Counted from the first letter of the stretch, positions 24,174 to 33,232 are shown. The stretch: 50,926 nt of DNA from SPCO01 sp964427285 (GCA_964427285.1 CAYRTS010000017.1:1-50926), one strand, 5' to 3'. Numbers and translations are program-made. Notes: a model not told the origin generated them from the letters alone.

Positions 24174-25574
24174 ATGACTGCCCCGACCGAGCCAACCGTC
24201 GCCAGCGGTCCGCTGATCGACGCCATCCGGGCGCGCCTGCCTGAGCTGCGATTGTTAACCGATGAGGTCGATCGAGAGGGGCACCGAAACGACGAGACCC
24301 CCTACCTGCGTGGCGGGTTGCCGGCCGCGGTCGCTCTGCCGACTACCACCGCCCAGGTCGCCGAGCTCGTGCGGATCGCCGGCGAGCTGCGCACCCCGAT
24401 CGTCCCGCGTGGAGCGGGAAGCGGACTGTCCGGTGGCGCCAACGGCATCGAGGGCGGACTCACGATCGCCTTCACGGCCATGGACCGGATTATCGAGATC
24501 GACCGGGAGAACCTGGTTGCGGTTGTGCAGCCGGGGATCATCAACGCTCGACTCAAGGCGGCTGTGGCCGAACACGGTCTGTTCTACCCACCGGACCCGG
24601 CCAGCTTTGAGATGTGCTCGATCGGTGGAAACCTGGGCACCAACGCGGGCGGGCTGTGCTGCATCAAGTACGGGCAGACCCGTGACTCGGTGCTGTCGCT
24701 GGAGGTCGTGATGGCCGACGGCACGGTCATCCGGACCGGCGGCAAGAACGTCAAGGACGTGGCCGGCTACTCGCTGACGCACCTCCTGATCGGCAGCCAG
24801 GGCACCCTCGGGATCATCACCGAGGCCACGCTTCGGCTCCGCCCGGCGCCCCCGCCCCGCCTGACCATGCTGGCGTTCTTCCCGACCCTCGACAGTGCCG
24901 GCGATGCGGTCGCCGGGATCGCCGCGGCCGGTCTGTTACCGGTGACCCTGGAGTTGCTTGACCAGTTCACGATCGTCGCGGTCGACGATGTTCACCAGCT
25001 GGGTCTCGATCGCACGGCGGCCGCGATGCTGATGATCGAATCGGACATGCCGGCCACCGCCGCCGCGGACGAACTTGAGCGCGCGGACGCGGTCTGCCGC
25101 GCGGCCGGGGCAACGGACACGATCCGCGCGGCCAACGCCCAGGAGGCCGATTGGCTGCGCCAGGCGCGACGGGGTGCCCATTTCGCGCTGGAGCGGCTTG
25201 GCGAGGTCCGCATGGAGGACATCGGCGTACCACGGGCGCGGGTGCCCGACATGCTCCGTGCCATCGAGGCGATCGCAGCCAGTCACGATGTCAGGATCGG
25301 GACCTTCGGGCACGTCGGGGATGGCAACCTCCACCCCGATCTCGTCTTCGATCGCAACGACCCTGGGGCCGAGAAGATGACCAAGCTGGTCCAGGCCGAC
25401 CTCTATCGAGCCGCGCTCGAACTCGGTGGCACCGTCACCGCGGAGCACGGGATCGGCCTTGCCCGGCGCGAGTGGCTGGAAATCCAGCGCGGTGCCGACG
25501 CGGTCCGGTTCATGCGGGCGATCAAGACGGCCCTGGATCCGCAGGGCATTCTGAACCCGGGCCGCGTGGTCTGA
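24174..25574 (+). CDS. glcD: FAD-linked glycolate/D-lactate dehydrogenase (GlcD-like)
   Basis: Flavoprotein of 466 aa oxidising a 2-hydroxy acid. The PCMH-type FAD domain (about residues 45-225) has VPRGAGSGLSGGAN, then CSIGGNLGTNAGGLCCIKYG and the VKDVAGYSLTHLLIGSQGTL segment typical of GlcD. The C-terminal cap holds GHVGDGNLHPD and EHGIGLARREW, both family signatures. The gene leads a two-gene unit with a DAO-family oxidase starting 7 bp after its stop. If it acts on glycolate, it would make glyoxylate for the malate synthase encoded 15 kb away; that substrate is inferred, since D-lactate enzymes look the same. Confidence 0.9.
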   Translation: MTAPTEPTVASGPLIDAIRARLPELRLLTDEVDREGHRNDETPYLRGGLPAAVALPTTTAQVAELVRIAGELRTPIVPRGAGSGLSGGANGIEGGLTIAFTAMDRIIEIDRENLVAVVQPGIINARLKAAVAEHGLFYPPDPASFEMCSIGGNLGTNAGGLCCIKYGQTRDSVLSLEVVMADGTVIRTGGKNVKDVAGYSLTHLLIGSQGTLGIITEATLRLRPAPPPRLTMLAFFPTLDSAGDAVAGIAAAGLLPVTLELLDQFTIVAVDDVHQLGLDRTAAAMLMIESDMPATAAADELERADAVCRAAGATDTIRAANAQEADWLRQARRGAHFALERLGEVRMEDIGVPRARVPDMLRAIEAIAASHDVRIGTFGHVGDGNLHPDLVFDRNDPGAEKMTKLVQADLYRAALELGGTVTAEHGIGLARREWLEIQRGADAVRFMRAIKTALDPQGILNPGRVV

Positions 25575-25581
25575 TCCGGCG

Positions 25582-27126
25582 ATGCTCGGCGGGCTGCGGC
25601 CGAGTGCCGGGCGACGTTCATGGTGGCTGCGCGAGTCACTGGCCGCGGAGGACCGTGGGTTAGCGGCGGCAACACCAGCCCTGGTTGGGACGACGACGGC
25701 CGATGTCGTGGTCCTGGGTGGCGGATACACAGGGCTGTGGACCGCCTGGCGACTGACGGAGCTGGAGCCAGGCGCCAGGATCGTCCTGATCGAGGCCGAT
25801 GTCTGTGGGGGCGGGCCGTCCGGGCGAAACGGGGGCTTCGTGACCGGCTGGTGGGATGAGCTGCCAACACTCATCAAGCGTCATGGCCGCGACGGCGCGC
25901 TCCTGGTCTGCCGCGCGATGGATGATGCAGTGGGAGAGGTTGGCCGGTGGGCTGCGGCCCATGGGGTCGACGCTTGGTACACAAAGGCAGGCGCCTTGTC
26001 GGTCAGCGCTGCTCCGGCCCAGGATGGGGTCGGGACGGAGGCAGTCGCTGCATGTCACGAGCTCGGGGTGGCCGACGAGTTCGCCGCGATGTCGTCCGCG
26101 GAGGTTCGGGCACGCGTGGTCTCGCCGGTGTTCCGTGGCGGCGTGTTCATGCGCGGTGCTGCCACCATCCAGCCTGCGGCTCTCGCTCGAGGGCTTCGTC
26201 GGGTCTTGCTGGAACGCGGGGTGACGATCCACGAAGGCACGAAGGCGATGGAGATCGATGGAGAGCGGCCAGGGCTGCTCGGTGCCGTCGGCGCAGGTGG
26301 GAGGCGGGCGAGTCGGGAGCGCTTTGCTCGGACGTTCTCTGGCCGCACGAATTCGGCCTCGATGCCGGCGATCCGGGTCCGAACGATTTCGTCCCGGGGG
26401 ACCGGCGCAGTGGTGGCCGGCTCCGCGGTCGTTGCGCTCAATGCCTGGGCGGCCGGGTGGCCGTCGTACGGGCGCGGCCTCGTGACCTGGTCGAGCTACA
26501 TCATTCTGACCGAGCCGATCCCGGCACGCCTTGCCGATCTCGGCTGGACCGGCGGCGAGGGTGTTTCGGACGCCCGGTTCACCCTGCACTACCTGCGAAC
26601 CACGCCCGACGGTCGGATCGCACTCGGGGGCGGGGGCGGTCGTGCCGGATTCGGTGGCCGGATCGGGCCGGCCTTCACCGACGACCTGCTGTCCGCGGAG
26701 CGGGCTGCGGCCGGGCTGCGGCGGATCTTTCCGTCGCTCCGCGATGTCCGGATCGACGACGCATGGGGTGGCCCGATCGATATCACCTCTGACCACCTGC
26801 CGGTGTTCGCGAGCCTTCCCGGGCGCCCGATCCACTACGGCCACGGGTACTCGGGCAACGGTGTCGCGCCGTCCGTCGTGGGCGGCCGGATCCTGGCGGC
26901 ACTGGCGCTGGAACGGGCCGACGATCCGGGCCTGGCGTTGCCGCTGGTCGGGGTCGTCCCGCGGGCCTTTCCGCCCGAACCGCTGCGATATGGGGGCGCC
27001 CGCCTCGTTCGCGAGGCGATCGTGCGCGCCGAACTCGCCGAGGAGCGGGGCGCGCGTCCGTCGCGCCTGCTGCGGGAATTGAGTCGGCTGCCTCGTCGGC
27101 TCGGATACCGCCTCGGACCTGAGTAG
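25582..27126 (+). CDS. FAD-dependent oxidoreductase, DAO (glycine/D-amino acid oxidase) family
   Basis: Protein of 514 aa. The dinucleotide fold VVVLGGGYTGLWTAWRL lies at about residues 40-56, followed by an acidic strand end (LIEAD) and GPSGRNGGFVTGWW, typical of GlpO/PuuB-like amine oxidases. The C-terminal GHGYSGNGVAPSVVGGRIL segment completes the FAD site. The substrate is unknown; candidates are N-methyl or D-amino acids. A poorly conserved-looking Arg/Ser-rich stretch (about residues 235-265) occurs mid-protein without breaking the frame. It starts 7 bp after the GlcD-like gene and is probably cotranscribed. Confidence 0.85.
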   Translation: MLGGLRPSAGRRSWWLRESLAAEDRGLAAATPALVGTTTADVVVLGGGYTGLWTAWRLTELEPGARIVLIEADVCGGGPSGRNGGFVTGWWDELPTLIKRHGRDGALLVCRAMDDAVGEVGRWAAAHGVDAWYTKAGALSVSAAPAQDGVGTEAVAACHELGVADEFAAMSSAEVRARVVSPVFRGGVFMRGAATIQPAALARGLRRVLLERGVTIHEGTKAMEIDGERPGLLGAVGAGGRRASRERFARTFSGRTNSASMPAIRVRTISSRGTGAVVAGSAVVALNAWAAGWPSYGRGLVTWSSYIILTEPIPARLADLGWTGGEGVSDARFTLHYLRTTPDGRIALGGGGGRAGFGGRIGPAFTDDLLSAERAAAGLRRIFPSLRDVRIDDAWGGPIDITSDHLPVFASLPGRPIHYGHGYSGNGVAPSVVGGRILAALALERADDPGLALPLVGVVPRAFPPEPLRYGGARLVREAIVRAELAEERGARPSRLLRELSRLPRRLGYRLGPE

Positions 27127-27155
27127 CCCGGCCCGCAGGAATCGGCGGAATCGGG

Positions 27156-27161
27156 TACGAT
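27156..27161 (+). promoter_or_regulatory. -10 element TACGAT of the small CxC protein gene
   Basis: TACGAT gives a leader of about 54 nt with AGGAG at 27212-27216, 5 nt before GTG 27222. Confidence 0.45.
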
Positions 27162-27221
27162 TTGAGCTCCCCCAAGCGGCCGCGTTCCGCGCGCTGCATT
27201 CCCTCTCGTGCAGGAGTCCCT

Positions 27222-27407
27222 GTGAACAGTCGTCCCCCGGTCAAGCCGACGACGGTCGAACCGTTCAAGCACGTGATCGACGAGTACAAACACCAGGCTC
27301 AGACGATCACCTGCACCTGCGGCTGGCACGGCAGCTCAGCCACGCTGGACCGCGGCGGATCGGAATGGACGGCCCACCTGTTCGAGGTCCGCGGCAAGAA
27401 GCGATAG
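27222..27407 (+). CDS. Small conserved-looking protein with CxC-GWHG motif, unknown function
   Basis: Protein of 61 aa that I do not recognise. The sequence is polar and probably cytosolic. TITCTCGWHG has two Cys and one His, possibly half of a metal or iron site, and a basic end RGKKR closes the protein. The GTG at 27222 is supported by AGGAG 5 nt upstream and a -10 further up. It stands alone between the DAO-family gene and the repeat region. Confidence 0.65.
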   Translation: MNSRPPVKPTTVEPFKHVIDEYKHQAQTITCTCGWHGSSATLDRGGSEWTAHLFEVRGKKR

Positions 27408-27420
27408 CGTCGTCGCTGAG

Positions 27421-27484
27421 GCGCCCGATCCGCGCGTTGGTCGCTGCGCCCGATCCGCGCGTTGGTCGCTGCGCCCGATCCGCG
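27421..27484. repeat. 25-bp tandem repeat, 2.5 copies
   Basis: Units at 27421-27445 and 27446-27470 are identical, with a partial third to 27484. The unit begins gcgcccgatccgcgcg. It starts 13 bp after the small CxC gene. Confidence 0.85.
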
Positions 27485-27491
27485 GCCCGGT

Positions 27492-27601
27492 TCAACTCCC
27501 GGTTGAGCCGTTCGCATGACCCCGCTCAGACGGACCCCCGGAGTGCATTCTGGGAGCGCGACCGTGCTCGTTCGTCGCGATCTCGCAACGGCCAGTTGAG
27601 C
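27492..27601. repeat. Dispersed 110-bp intergenic element, copy B
   Basis: Aligns ungapped with 18161-18270 (70 of 110 identical). It keeps TCAAC-N5-GTTGAG, TGCATTCTGG, TTCGT and CGCAACGG-N2-AGTTGAGC at the same spacings. A further GGCCAGTTGAGC follows at 27614-27625, so this copy has one extra end box. Confidence 0.7.
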
Positions 27602-27625
27602 GCACGAGGCGACGGCCAGTTGAGC

Positions 27626-27980
27626 ACCGGCGGCCCGGCGGCCTCGCGGACCTGTAGCAGGACGGAGCCGCGCGTCCGGGCGTGGGCCCGCGCCATGCTC
27701 ATGCACGCCCCTTCGCATGGTGCCCTCCCGGAGGGCGATGCCGTGCGTGGGTGACGCAGCATGGGCGTTGGTCAACTCATCCCGTACTTGCGGCACCCTC
27801 CGGGCGGGCGCCGCGCGAAGGAGACGGACCGGCAGTGGTCCACCCAGGGCCCGCGTAGCGACGAGCCGGCGAACAGCTGAAGTGCCCCGTGAGGGCGACT
27901 GTCGCTGCGTCAACCTCGGAAGTCGCGAGCCCATGCTTGATCGGGTGTCCGATCCGAGCGATCTGCAACCGGGCACCTGC
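27626..27980. other. Intergenic region without a recognised gene
   Basis: Short frames exist on both strands, but none has a ribosome site, a leaderless -10 or protein-like composition. I see no RNA gene or insertion sequence. Confidence 0.5.
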
Positions 27981-27986
27981 TAGCAT
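27981..27986 (+). promoter_or_regulatory. -10 element TAGCAT of the guanine deaminase operon (leaderless)
   Basis: TAGCAT ends 8 nt before GTG 27995, with no ribosome site. Confidence 0.55.
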
Positions 27987-27994
27987 CGCCCGTC

Positions 27995-29344
27995 GTGACC
28001 CTGGAGCGCCCACTCGCCCATCCGCCATTCGGCCTGCGCGCCCGCATCCTGTCGCCGCTCGCCGCCGGCGGCAGCGTCCACGAGCCTGACGGCCTGCTCC
28101 TCGTGGACGAGACCGGGCGAATCACGTTCGCGGGCCCGGCCGCTGACCGACCCGCCGAAGCTGATGCGGCCACCGATCTGCGCCCGTGGGTGGTCATGCC
28201 GGGCATGGTCGATCTTCATGCCCATCTGCCGCAGCTCCCAAACGCCGGCCTTGGTTTCGCCCTGGACCTGTTGACCTGGCTTGACCGGCTCACCTTTCCG
28301 ACCGAGCGGTCCTGGTCAGACCCCGCGGTCGCCGAGCGACAGGCGCCGGGCATCTTCGAAGCCTTTGCGGCCGCCGGTACGACGACGGTCATGGCCTACG
28401 GCACGGTCTATAAAGCCGCCATGGACGCGACCTTCCAAGCCGCCGAGGCCCACGGGATCCGGGCGATCCTGGGCAAGGTGATGATGGATCGCAGCACGTA
28501 CGACCCGATCATCGAGCCATCGACGATTCTCGATCGGTCGCTCAAGGAGTCGGCCGCCCTGATCAGCCGCTGGCATGGCGTCGACGACGGTCGCCTCGCG
28601 TACGCGGTCACGCCGCGGTTCGCCGTGTCCTGTTCAGCCGACATGCTGCGCGAATCGGCTGCCCTCGCGCGCGCCACCGGCACCCGCTGGCAGACGCATG
28701 TCTCCGAAGATCCGTTCGAGATCGCCGAAGTCCGCCGGCTCTTCCCGGAGGCGCTCGACTATGTCGACGTCTACGACCGGGCTGGCGGACTCGGTGAGCG
28801 GACGATCCTCGCCCACGCGATCCATCTCTCCGACCGCGAACTGCGCCGCCTCGTCGAGACCGGGACGCGAATTGCCCACTGTCCGGCCTCGAACCTGTTC
28901 ATTGGCGCCGGGGTGATGCCGCTCGCTCGATATCTGGGCGCCGGCCTGGCAGTGGGGCTCGGCTCGGACGTCGCCGGCGGGCCGGAAGCCTCGATCTTCT
29001 CGGTCATGCGGGTCGGCGCCTATGCGCAGATGGCACGCCGTTCGCTGGTGGGAGATGAGGGCCCGGTTGCAGGGCCGCTCGACTGGCTTCGGGGGGGCAC
29101 GCTCGCAGGCGCGGAGGCCCTCGGGCTCGGCGATCAGATCGGTTCCCTCGAAGTCGGCAAGGAGGCGGACCTGATCACGATCGATCCGACGCTGGTAGCC
29201 CCAACCAGTGACGCGCCGGTGGACGACGATCCCGAACACCTGCTGAGCCGCCTGATCTTCCGAGCCCACCCCGACATGGTCCAGGCCGCCTGGGTCCGCG
29301 GCCGCCGGCTCGACGGTCCGCGCGCCGGTCGAGAAACGAGATGA
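27995..29344 (+). CDS. guaD: Guanine deaminase (amidohydrolase family)
   Basis: Zinc amidohydrolase of 449 aa, expected to convert guanine to xanthine. The metal motif is HAHLPQ (His75, His77), where the Pro-Gln after the second His is characteristic of guanine deaminase. TPRFAVSCS, THVSEDPFEI, LAHAIHLSDRELRRL and AHCPASNLFIGAGV follow the family order, with the metal Asp in LGSDVAGG. It opens the purine island: its product is the substrate of the xanthine dehydrogenase genes 5 kb downstream. The TGA overlaps the next start (ATGA). Another deaminase of the same superfamily is the main alternative. Confidence 0.87.
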   Translation: MTLERPLAHPPFGLRARILSPLAAGGSVHEPDGLLLVDETGRITFAGPAADRPAEADAATDLRPWVVMPGMVDLHAHLPQLPNAGLGFALDLLTWLDRLTFPTERSWSDPAVAERQAPGIFEAFAAAGTTTVMAYGTVYKAAMDATFQAAEAHGIRAILGKVMMDRSTYDPIIEPSTILDRSLKESAALISRWHGVDDGRLAYAVTPRFAVSCSADMLRESAALARATGTRWQTHVSEDPFEIAEVRRLFPEALDYVDVYDRAGGLGERTILAHAIHLSDRELRRLVETGTRIAHCPASNLFIGAGVMPLARYLGAGLAVGLGSDVAGGPEASIFSVMRVGAYAQMARRSLVGDEGPVAGPLDWLRGGTLAGAEALGLGDQIGSLEVGKEADLITIDPTLVAPTSDAPVDDDPEHLLSRLIFRAHPDMVQAAWVRGRRLDGPRAGRETR

Positions 29345-30942
29345 CCACGTACGCCGAACTCCTGATCATCGGCGGGACGGTCGTCGACGGCACGGGAGCG
29401 CCGCCCAGGCCCGGAACCATCGCCGTGATCGACGGGCGAATTCGCGTCCTTTCCGAGACCGATCCCGCCCCGACGCACGTCGCGCGGACCATCGACGCCA
29501 GAGGCAAGGTCGTCGCCCCCGGGTTTATTGATCTGCACAGTCATGGCGGGCTCGTCATCCTGGCCGACGGGCGCCACGACCCGAAGGTCCGCCAGGGCGT
29601 CACCACCGAGGTGGTCGGAGTCGACGGCAACGGCTTCGCGCCATTCCGCAATCGCGAGGAGCTCGAGGCATTCGTGAACCTCGACGCGGGGCTCGATGGC
29701 CGGCCCGATATCGACTACGACTGGACGAGCGTCGGGAGCTATCTCGCCCGCTATGACGGCCGGGTCAGCGTCAACGTCGCCACGCTGCTCGGCAACTCCC
29801 CACTGCGCATCGATGCCCTGGGCTGGGACGACGTTCCGGCCGACGAGGGGGCGCTGGACCGCATGCGCGGCCTGATCCGCGACGGCATGGCTGAGGGCGC
29901 ATTCGGGCTCAGCTCGGGGCTCGACTACCCACCCGGCGGCTACGCGACGACCGCCGAGCTGGTCGCCCTGACCGAGGAGGCCGGTCGTCACGGCGGGTTC
30001 TATCACACCCACGTTCGATATCCGCTCGGCGACCGCTATCTGGACCCGTTCCGCGAAGCAATCGAGATCGGGCGACGCGCTGGCGCTCCCGCCCACATCA
30101 CGCACTTCTACCATCGCCAGACGCACCCGGACGGCCCGGTGCCGCTGCTGGCGTTGGTCGACGATGCTCGCGCGGAAGGCCTCGATGTCACCTTCGACAG
30201 CTATCCGTCCGAGTGGGCAGCGACCCGTCTGCTGATCCAGCTCCCCCAGTGGATCCAGGCTGGCGGGCCCGGCCCGCTCAAGGAGCGGCTCGCCGACCGT
30301 ACGACCCGCGACCGACTGCGGGCCGAGTTCAAGCCACGTGGGGCCGCCTCCTCCAGCCCCGCCGGCTGGGCCGACGTCCGGCTCGCGGGGTTCCACCGAC
30401 CGGAGAACCTGCGCTGGGAGAGTCACACGATCGCGGATGTGATGACCGAGACCGGGCGCGATGCGATCGATGTGATCTGCGATCTACTGCTGTCGGAGGA
30501 CCTCGGTATCGGCCAGGTCACAAGTGGTCCGTGGGCCGAGACCATTCGCCACTTCATTCGGCATCCGGTCGGGATGGTGGGCACGGACAGCACGTTCATC
30601 GGTGCGAAGCCCAGCCCACGCACGTACGGCAGCTTCCCCCGGATCCTCGGCCAGTTCGTCCGGGACGAGGCGTTGCTTAGCCTGGAAGAAGCCGTCCGCA
30701 AGATGACCTCGGCCCCGGCGGCGCGATTGGGGCTTCGCGATCGCGGAGTTCTGCGCGACGGGGCGATCGCGGACATCGTCGTGTTCGATCCGGCGACGGT
30801 GCGCTCAACGGCGACCTACGACGAGCCCCGCTCCTACCCGGTCGGGATCGAACAAGTCATCGTCGCCGGGATACTGGTCGTCGCCGATGGCGTCCACACA
30901 GGAGCCACACCCGGTCGATCACTGCGCCACGGCCGGGATTGA
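29341..30942 (+). CDS. N-acyl-D-amino-acid deacylase / D-aminoacylase family protein
   Basis: Amidohydrolase of 533 aa. The HxH motif is in APGFIDLHSHGG (about residues 59-70), then QGVTTEVVGVDGNGFAP, GLSSGLDYPPGGYATTAELV, THVRYP, ITHFYHR and the metal Asp in VGTDS, all in the order of D-aminoacylases. It would cleave N-acyl-D-amino acids, but related enzymes act on dihydroorotate-like or ureido compounds, so within a purine island an N-carbamoyl or ureido substrate is conceivable (inference). It is coupled to guaD by a 4-nt overlap. Confidence 0.88.
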   Translation: MTTYAELLIIGGTVVDGTGAPPRPGTIAVIDGRIRVLSETDPAPTHVARTIDARGKVVAPGFIDLHSHGGLVILADGRHDPKVRQGVTTEVVGVDGNGFAPFRNREELEAFVNLDAGLDGRPDIDYDWTSVGSYLARYDGRVSVNVATLLGNSPLRIDALGWDDVPADEGALDRMRGLIRDGMAEGAFGLSSGLDYPPGGYATTAELVALTEEAGRHGGFYHTHVRYPLGDRYLDPFREAIEIGRRAGAPAHITHFYHRQTHPDGPVPLLALVDDARAEGLDVTFDSYPSEWAATRLLIQLPQWIQAGGPGPLKERLADRTTRDRLRAEFKPRGAASSSPAGWADVRLAGFHRPENLRWESHTIADVMTETGRDAIDVICDLLLSEDLGIGQVTSGPWAETIRHFIRHPVGMVGTDSTFIGAKPSPRTYGSFPRILGQFVRDEALLSLEEAVRKMTSAPAARLGLRDRGVLRDGAIADIVVFDPATVRSTATYDEPRSYPVGIEQVIVAGILVVADGVHTGATPGRSLRHGRD

Positions 30943-30943
30943 C

Positions 30944-31675
30944 ATGGCGATTCGGTCGTCTGAGCTCGCGGTCGCCCTGACGGATCTGGCGATCGGCGTC
31001 GAGGCCGCCGCATTTGCGGTCCTTGGCGAGGTCGCGCGACGCCGCACACGCGGACCACGGCCCGCCGGCGCAGTCGTGGAGTCCGCGCGCTGGTTCACCG
31101 TCTTCTTCGCCTCGACGAGCGTTGCCGCGCTGGCGGGTGCGGCGCTCCACGGCCTCGTTCCCGCCGCCGCCACAGGGTCGGCCCGGCGTCGACTGTGGCG
31201 AGTGTCGCTCGGGTCGATCGGCGTCGCAGGACTCTCGGCGTGGTGCCTGGGAGCGGCGATCGCGCTTCCGGAGCGGCTTGCCCGGCGGGTGCGCCGGACG
31301 GCGATCCTGGCCCATGCGGTGTACCTCGTCGCCCTCGTGAGGACGAACCCCCCGTATTTGGTCGCCATCGCGACGTACCTGCCAGGATCGCTCGCTCTCG
31401 GTCTGGCACTCGTCAGTCGGATGGGTGACCAAACGGTTCGAGGTCCGGCGCTTTCGGCCCTTGCCGGCCTCGGCCTGACCTTTGCGGCGGCGGCTGCCCA
31501 GCTTGGACGATTGGCCGTTCACCCGCGCCTGTTCGATCACAACGCCACCTACCACACGATCCAGGCGGTGGCCCTGGTCTGTTTCCGGCGGGCGGCGCGC
31601 CGGTTCGCGGCCGCCCGTGAACCGGCGCAGTCGACCCCGGTCAAACCGGCGGGCGCAGGAAGCTTCCCAGGATGA
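30944..31675 (+). CDS. Polytopic membrane protein, unknown function
   Basis: Protein of 243 aa with about seven hydrophobic segments (for example AALAGAALHGLVPAA, LSAWCLGAAIALP, AILAHAVYLVALV and ALAGLGLTFAAAAAQL). A conserved-looking HDNATYHTIQAVALVCF near the C-terminus puts two His and an Asn at a membrane edge. The ATG at 30944 follows the deacylase stop by one base (TGACATG), so it belongs to the guaD unit. It may be a transporter-like or sensor membrane protein, but no family is assigned. The last 35 bp overlap the convergent gene. Confidence 0.72.
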   Translation: MAIRSSELAVALTDLAIGVEAAAFAVLGEVARRRTRGPRPAGAVVESARWFTVFFASTSVAALAGAALHGLVPAAATGSARRRLWRVSLGSIGVAGLSAWCLGAAIALPERLARRVRRTAILAHAVYLVALVRTNPPYLVAIATYLPGSLALGLALVSRMGDQTVRGPALSALAGLGLTFAAAAAQLGRLAVHPRLFDHNATYHTIQAVALVCFRRAARRFAAAREPAQSTPVKPAGAGSFPG

Positions 31676-32096
31676 ACAGCCAGGCCGCCAGGACCACGTG
31701 GAACACGATGGGGATCGTCCGTCCCGTCCAGCGCGCTTCCGGGTGGCGCCACATCCTCAGCGCGTAACGCACCGGCATGGACAGGCCGTACGGCCAGGCG
31801 ATCCACAGCAGCGCCGAGCCGGGCAGTGAGGCATCGACGAGCCACGTTGGCCGCACCGCCACAACCAGCGCGGTGCCGGTCATCAGCCCCAGAAGCCCGA
31901 CCTGGATCCCCAGCAATCGGCGGTAGGGGACCAGCCCCGAATACCACTCGCCCATGGCCGGGAGCCGCCGGGTCGCTCCCAGGGCGACGAGCAACTGGCC
32001 GACGACGCGCACGGCGAAGAGCGCCTCGAGCGCTCCGAGCAGAGCCGCGGTGATGATCGGATCCGGAAGGGACATACCCGGCGGGAACCCACTCAC
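31641..32096 (-). CDS. Small four-segment membrane protein, unknown function
   Basis: Protein of 151 aa with about four membrane segments (ITAALLGALEALFAVRVVGQLL, LLGIQVGLLGLMTGTALVVAV, SALLWIAWPYGLSM and IVFHVVLAAWLFILG). I do not recognise the family. GTG at 32096 is chosen because it forms GTGA with the stop of the upstream monooxygenase gene; ATG at 32075 would shorten it by seven residues. It is likely cotranscribed with the flavoprotein. Confidence 0.65.
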   Translation of the reverse strand: MSGFPPGMSLPDPIITAALLGALEALFAVRVVGQLLVALGATRRLPAMGEWYSGLVPYRRLLGIQVGLLGLMTGTALVVAVRPTWLVDASLPGSALLWIAWPYGLSMPVRYALRMWRHPEARWTGRTIPIVFHVVLAAWLFILGSFLRPPV

Positions 32097-33232
32097 TGGT
32101 CGGTCCGGCCGCCGGCCGTCCATCCGGCCAGCCACGACGCGGCGAGCCGCGCCGCGACCGGGGCGTCGCGCCGGATGTTGTTCAGGCCGCCCGAAGCGTC
32201 GTACTCCTGACCGACGAACAACAACCCGCGCTGGTCGGCGCTCGTTACCCGGTCCGTACGCCGGGCGAAACCGCGTCCGTCCCGCCCGACCAAATCGCCG
32301 AGCCACTCGATTGCCGCGCGGAACCCGGTGGCCATGATCACTTCGTCGAACGGCTCGGCGGTCCCGTCGGCGAAACGGATCGACCCGCCTTCGAAGGCCA
32401 CGACGCCGGGTCGAACGCGCACGGCGCCGCTCCCGATGGCATCGGGCAGATGCATCCCGATGAGCGGAACTTGATCGAGCGGGCTGGCCGACGATCGCGG
32501 CAACTCGGCGGGCAGCCGGCGCGCACGAAGCCGACTCCCGGCAGCGATCAACGGGCCCACGATCACTCGTGGCAGCCGTCGCGCCAACACGCCGAGATAC
32601 TGGCTCGGGATGCCCAGGATCTCTCGTGGAACAACGACGACGCCGGATCGAATGGCGATCGCCACGAACGCCGCTTCGGTGGAGAGTTCGGCGGCGATCT
32701 CGCCGCCCGAGTTTCCGGCACCTACCACCAGGACCCGACGGCCGGCGAACGCCTCGGGCCGCCGGTAGTCGATCGAATGCCGGATCAGACCGGTGAACGT
32801 GTCAGCGCCAGCGATCGGCGGGATGACCGGCGAAGCGGCGATTCCGCTGGCCACGACCAGAACCGGAGCCCGCCATCGCCCATCGGTTGTCTCGAGCTCC
32901 CAGCGATTACCCGTCCAGCGCGCCGCCCGGACATCGACTCCCGGCCTGACCGGCAGGTCCAACTGATCCGCGTAGTCCTCCAGGTACCGAATGAACCGGC
33001 CGCGGGGAATGAACACGGGGTCTGAGCGGAGGAACGGGACACCCGGCAAGGACGACAGATGCCGCCCGGTGTGGAGAACGAGGCCATCGTAGTACCGTCG
33101 CCAGCTCTCGCCGATCTGGCCTCGCTCCAGAACCACGTGGTCCACACCGTACCGGACCAACTCCGCGGACGTGGCCAGGCCAGCTGGTCCAGCTCCCACG
33201 ACGACGACGGATCGGTCACGTCCAGGGTCCAT
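32093..33232 (-). CDS. Flavin-containing monooxygenase-like NAD(P)/FAD oxidoreductase
   Basis: Protein of 379 aa with two Rossmann motifs: FAD-binding VVVVGAGPAGLATSAE at about residues 10-25 and NADPH-binding VLVVGAGNSGGEIAAEL near 170. Between them FTGLIRHSIDY fits the FMO fingerprint, and ATGFRA near the C-terminus is typical of class B monooxygenases. The compact length is like YUCCA/CzcO-type proteins. The substrate is unknown. ATG at 33232 lies ten residues before the first motif; a TTG further upstream is less likely. It is divergent from the gene at 33289. Confidence 0.87.
   Translation of the reverse strand: MDPGRDRSVVVVGAGPAGLATSAELVRYGVDHVVLERGQIGESWRRYYDGLVLHTGRHLSSLPGVPFLRSDPVFIPRGRFIRYLEDYADQLDLPVRPGVDVRAARWTGNRWELETTDGRWRAPVLVVASGIAASPVIPPIAGADTFTGLIRHSIDYRRPEAFAGRRVLVVGAGNSGGEIAAELSTEAAFVAIAIRSGVVVVPREILGIPSQYLGVLARRLPRVIVGPLIAAGSRLRARRLPAELPRSSASPLDQVPLIGMHLPDAIGSGAVRVRPGVVAFEGGSIRFADGTAEPFDEVIMATGFRAAIEWLGDLVGRDGRGFARRTDRVTSADQRGLLFVGQEYDASGGLNNIRRDAPVAARLAASWLAGWTAGGRTDQ

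Noticed and set aside
25582..27126. Frameshift in the middle of the DAO-family gene
   Set aside because: The Arg/Ser-rich stretch looks odd, but the frame regains typical sequence (AVVALNAWAAG) without any shift.
27421..27484. Possible short CRISPR array
   Set aside because: The units are directly adjacent without spacers and there are no cas genes.
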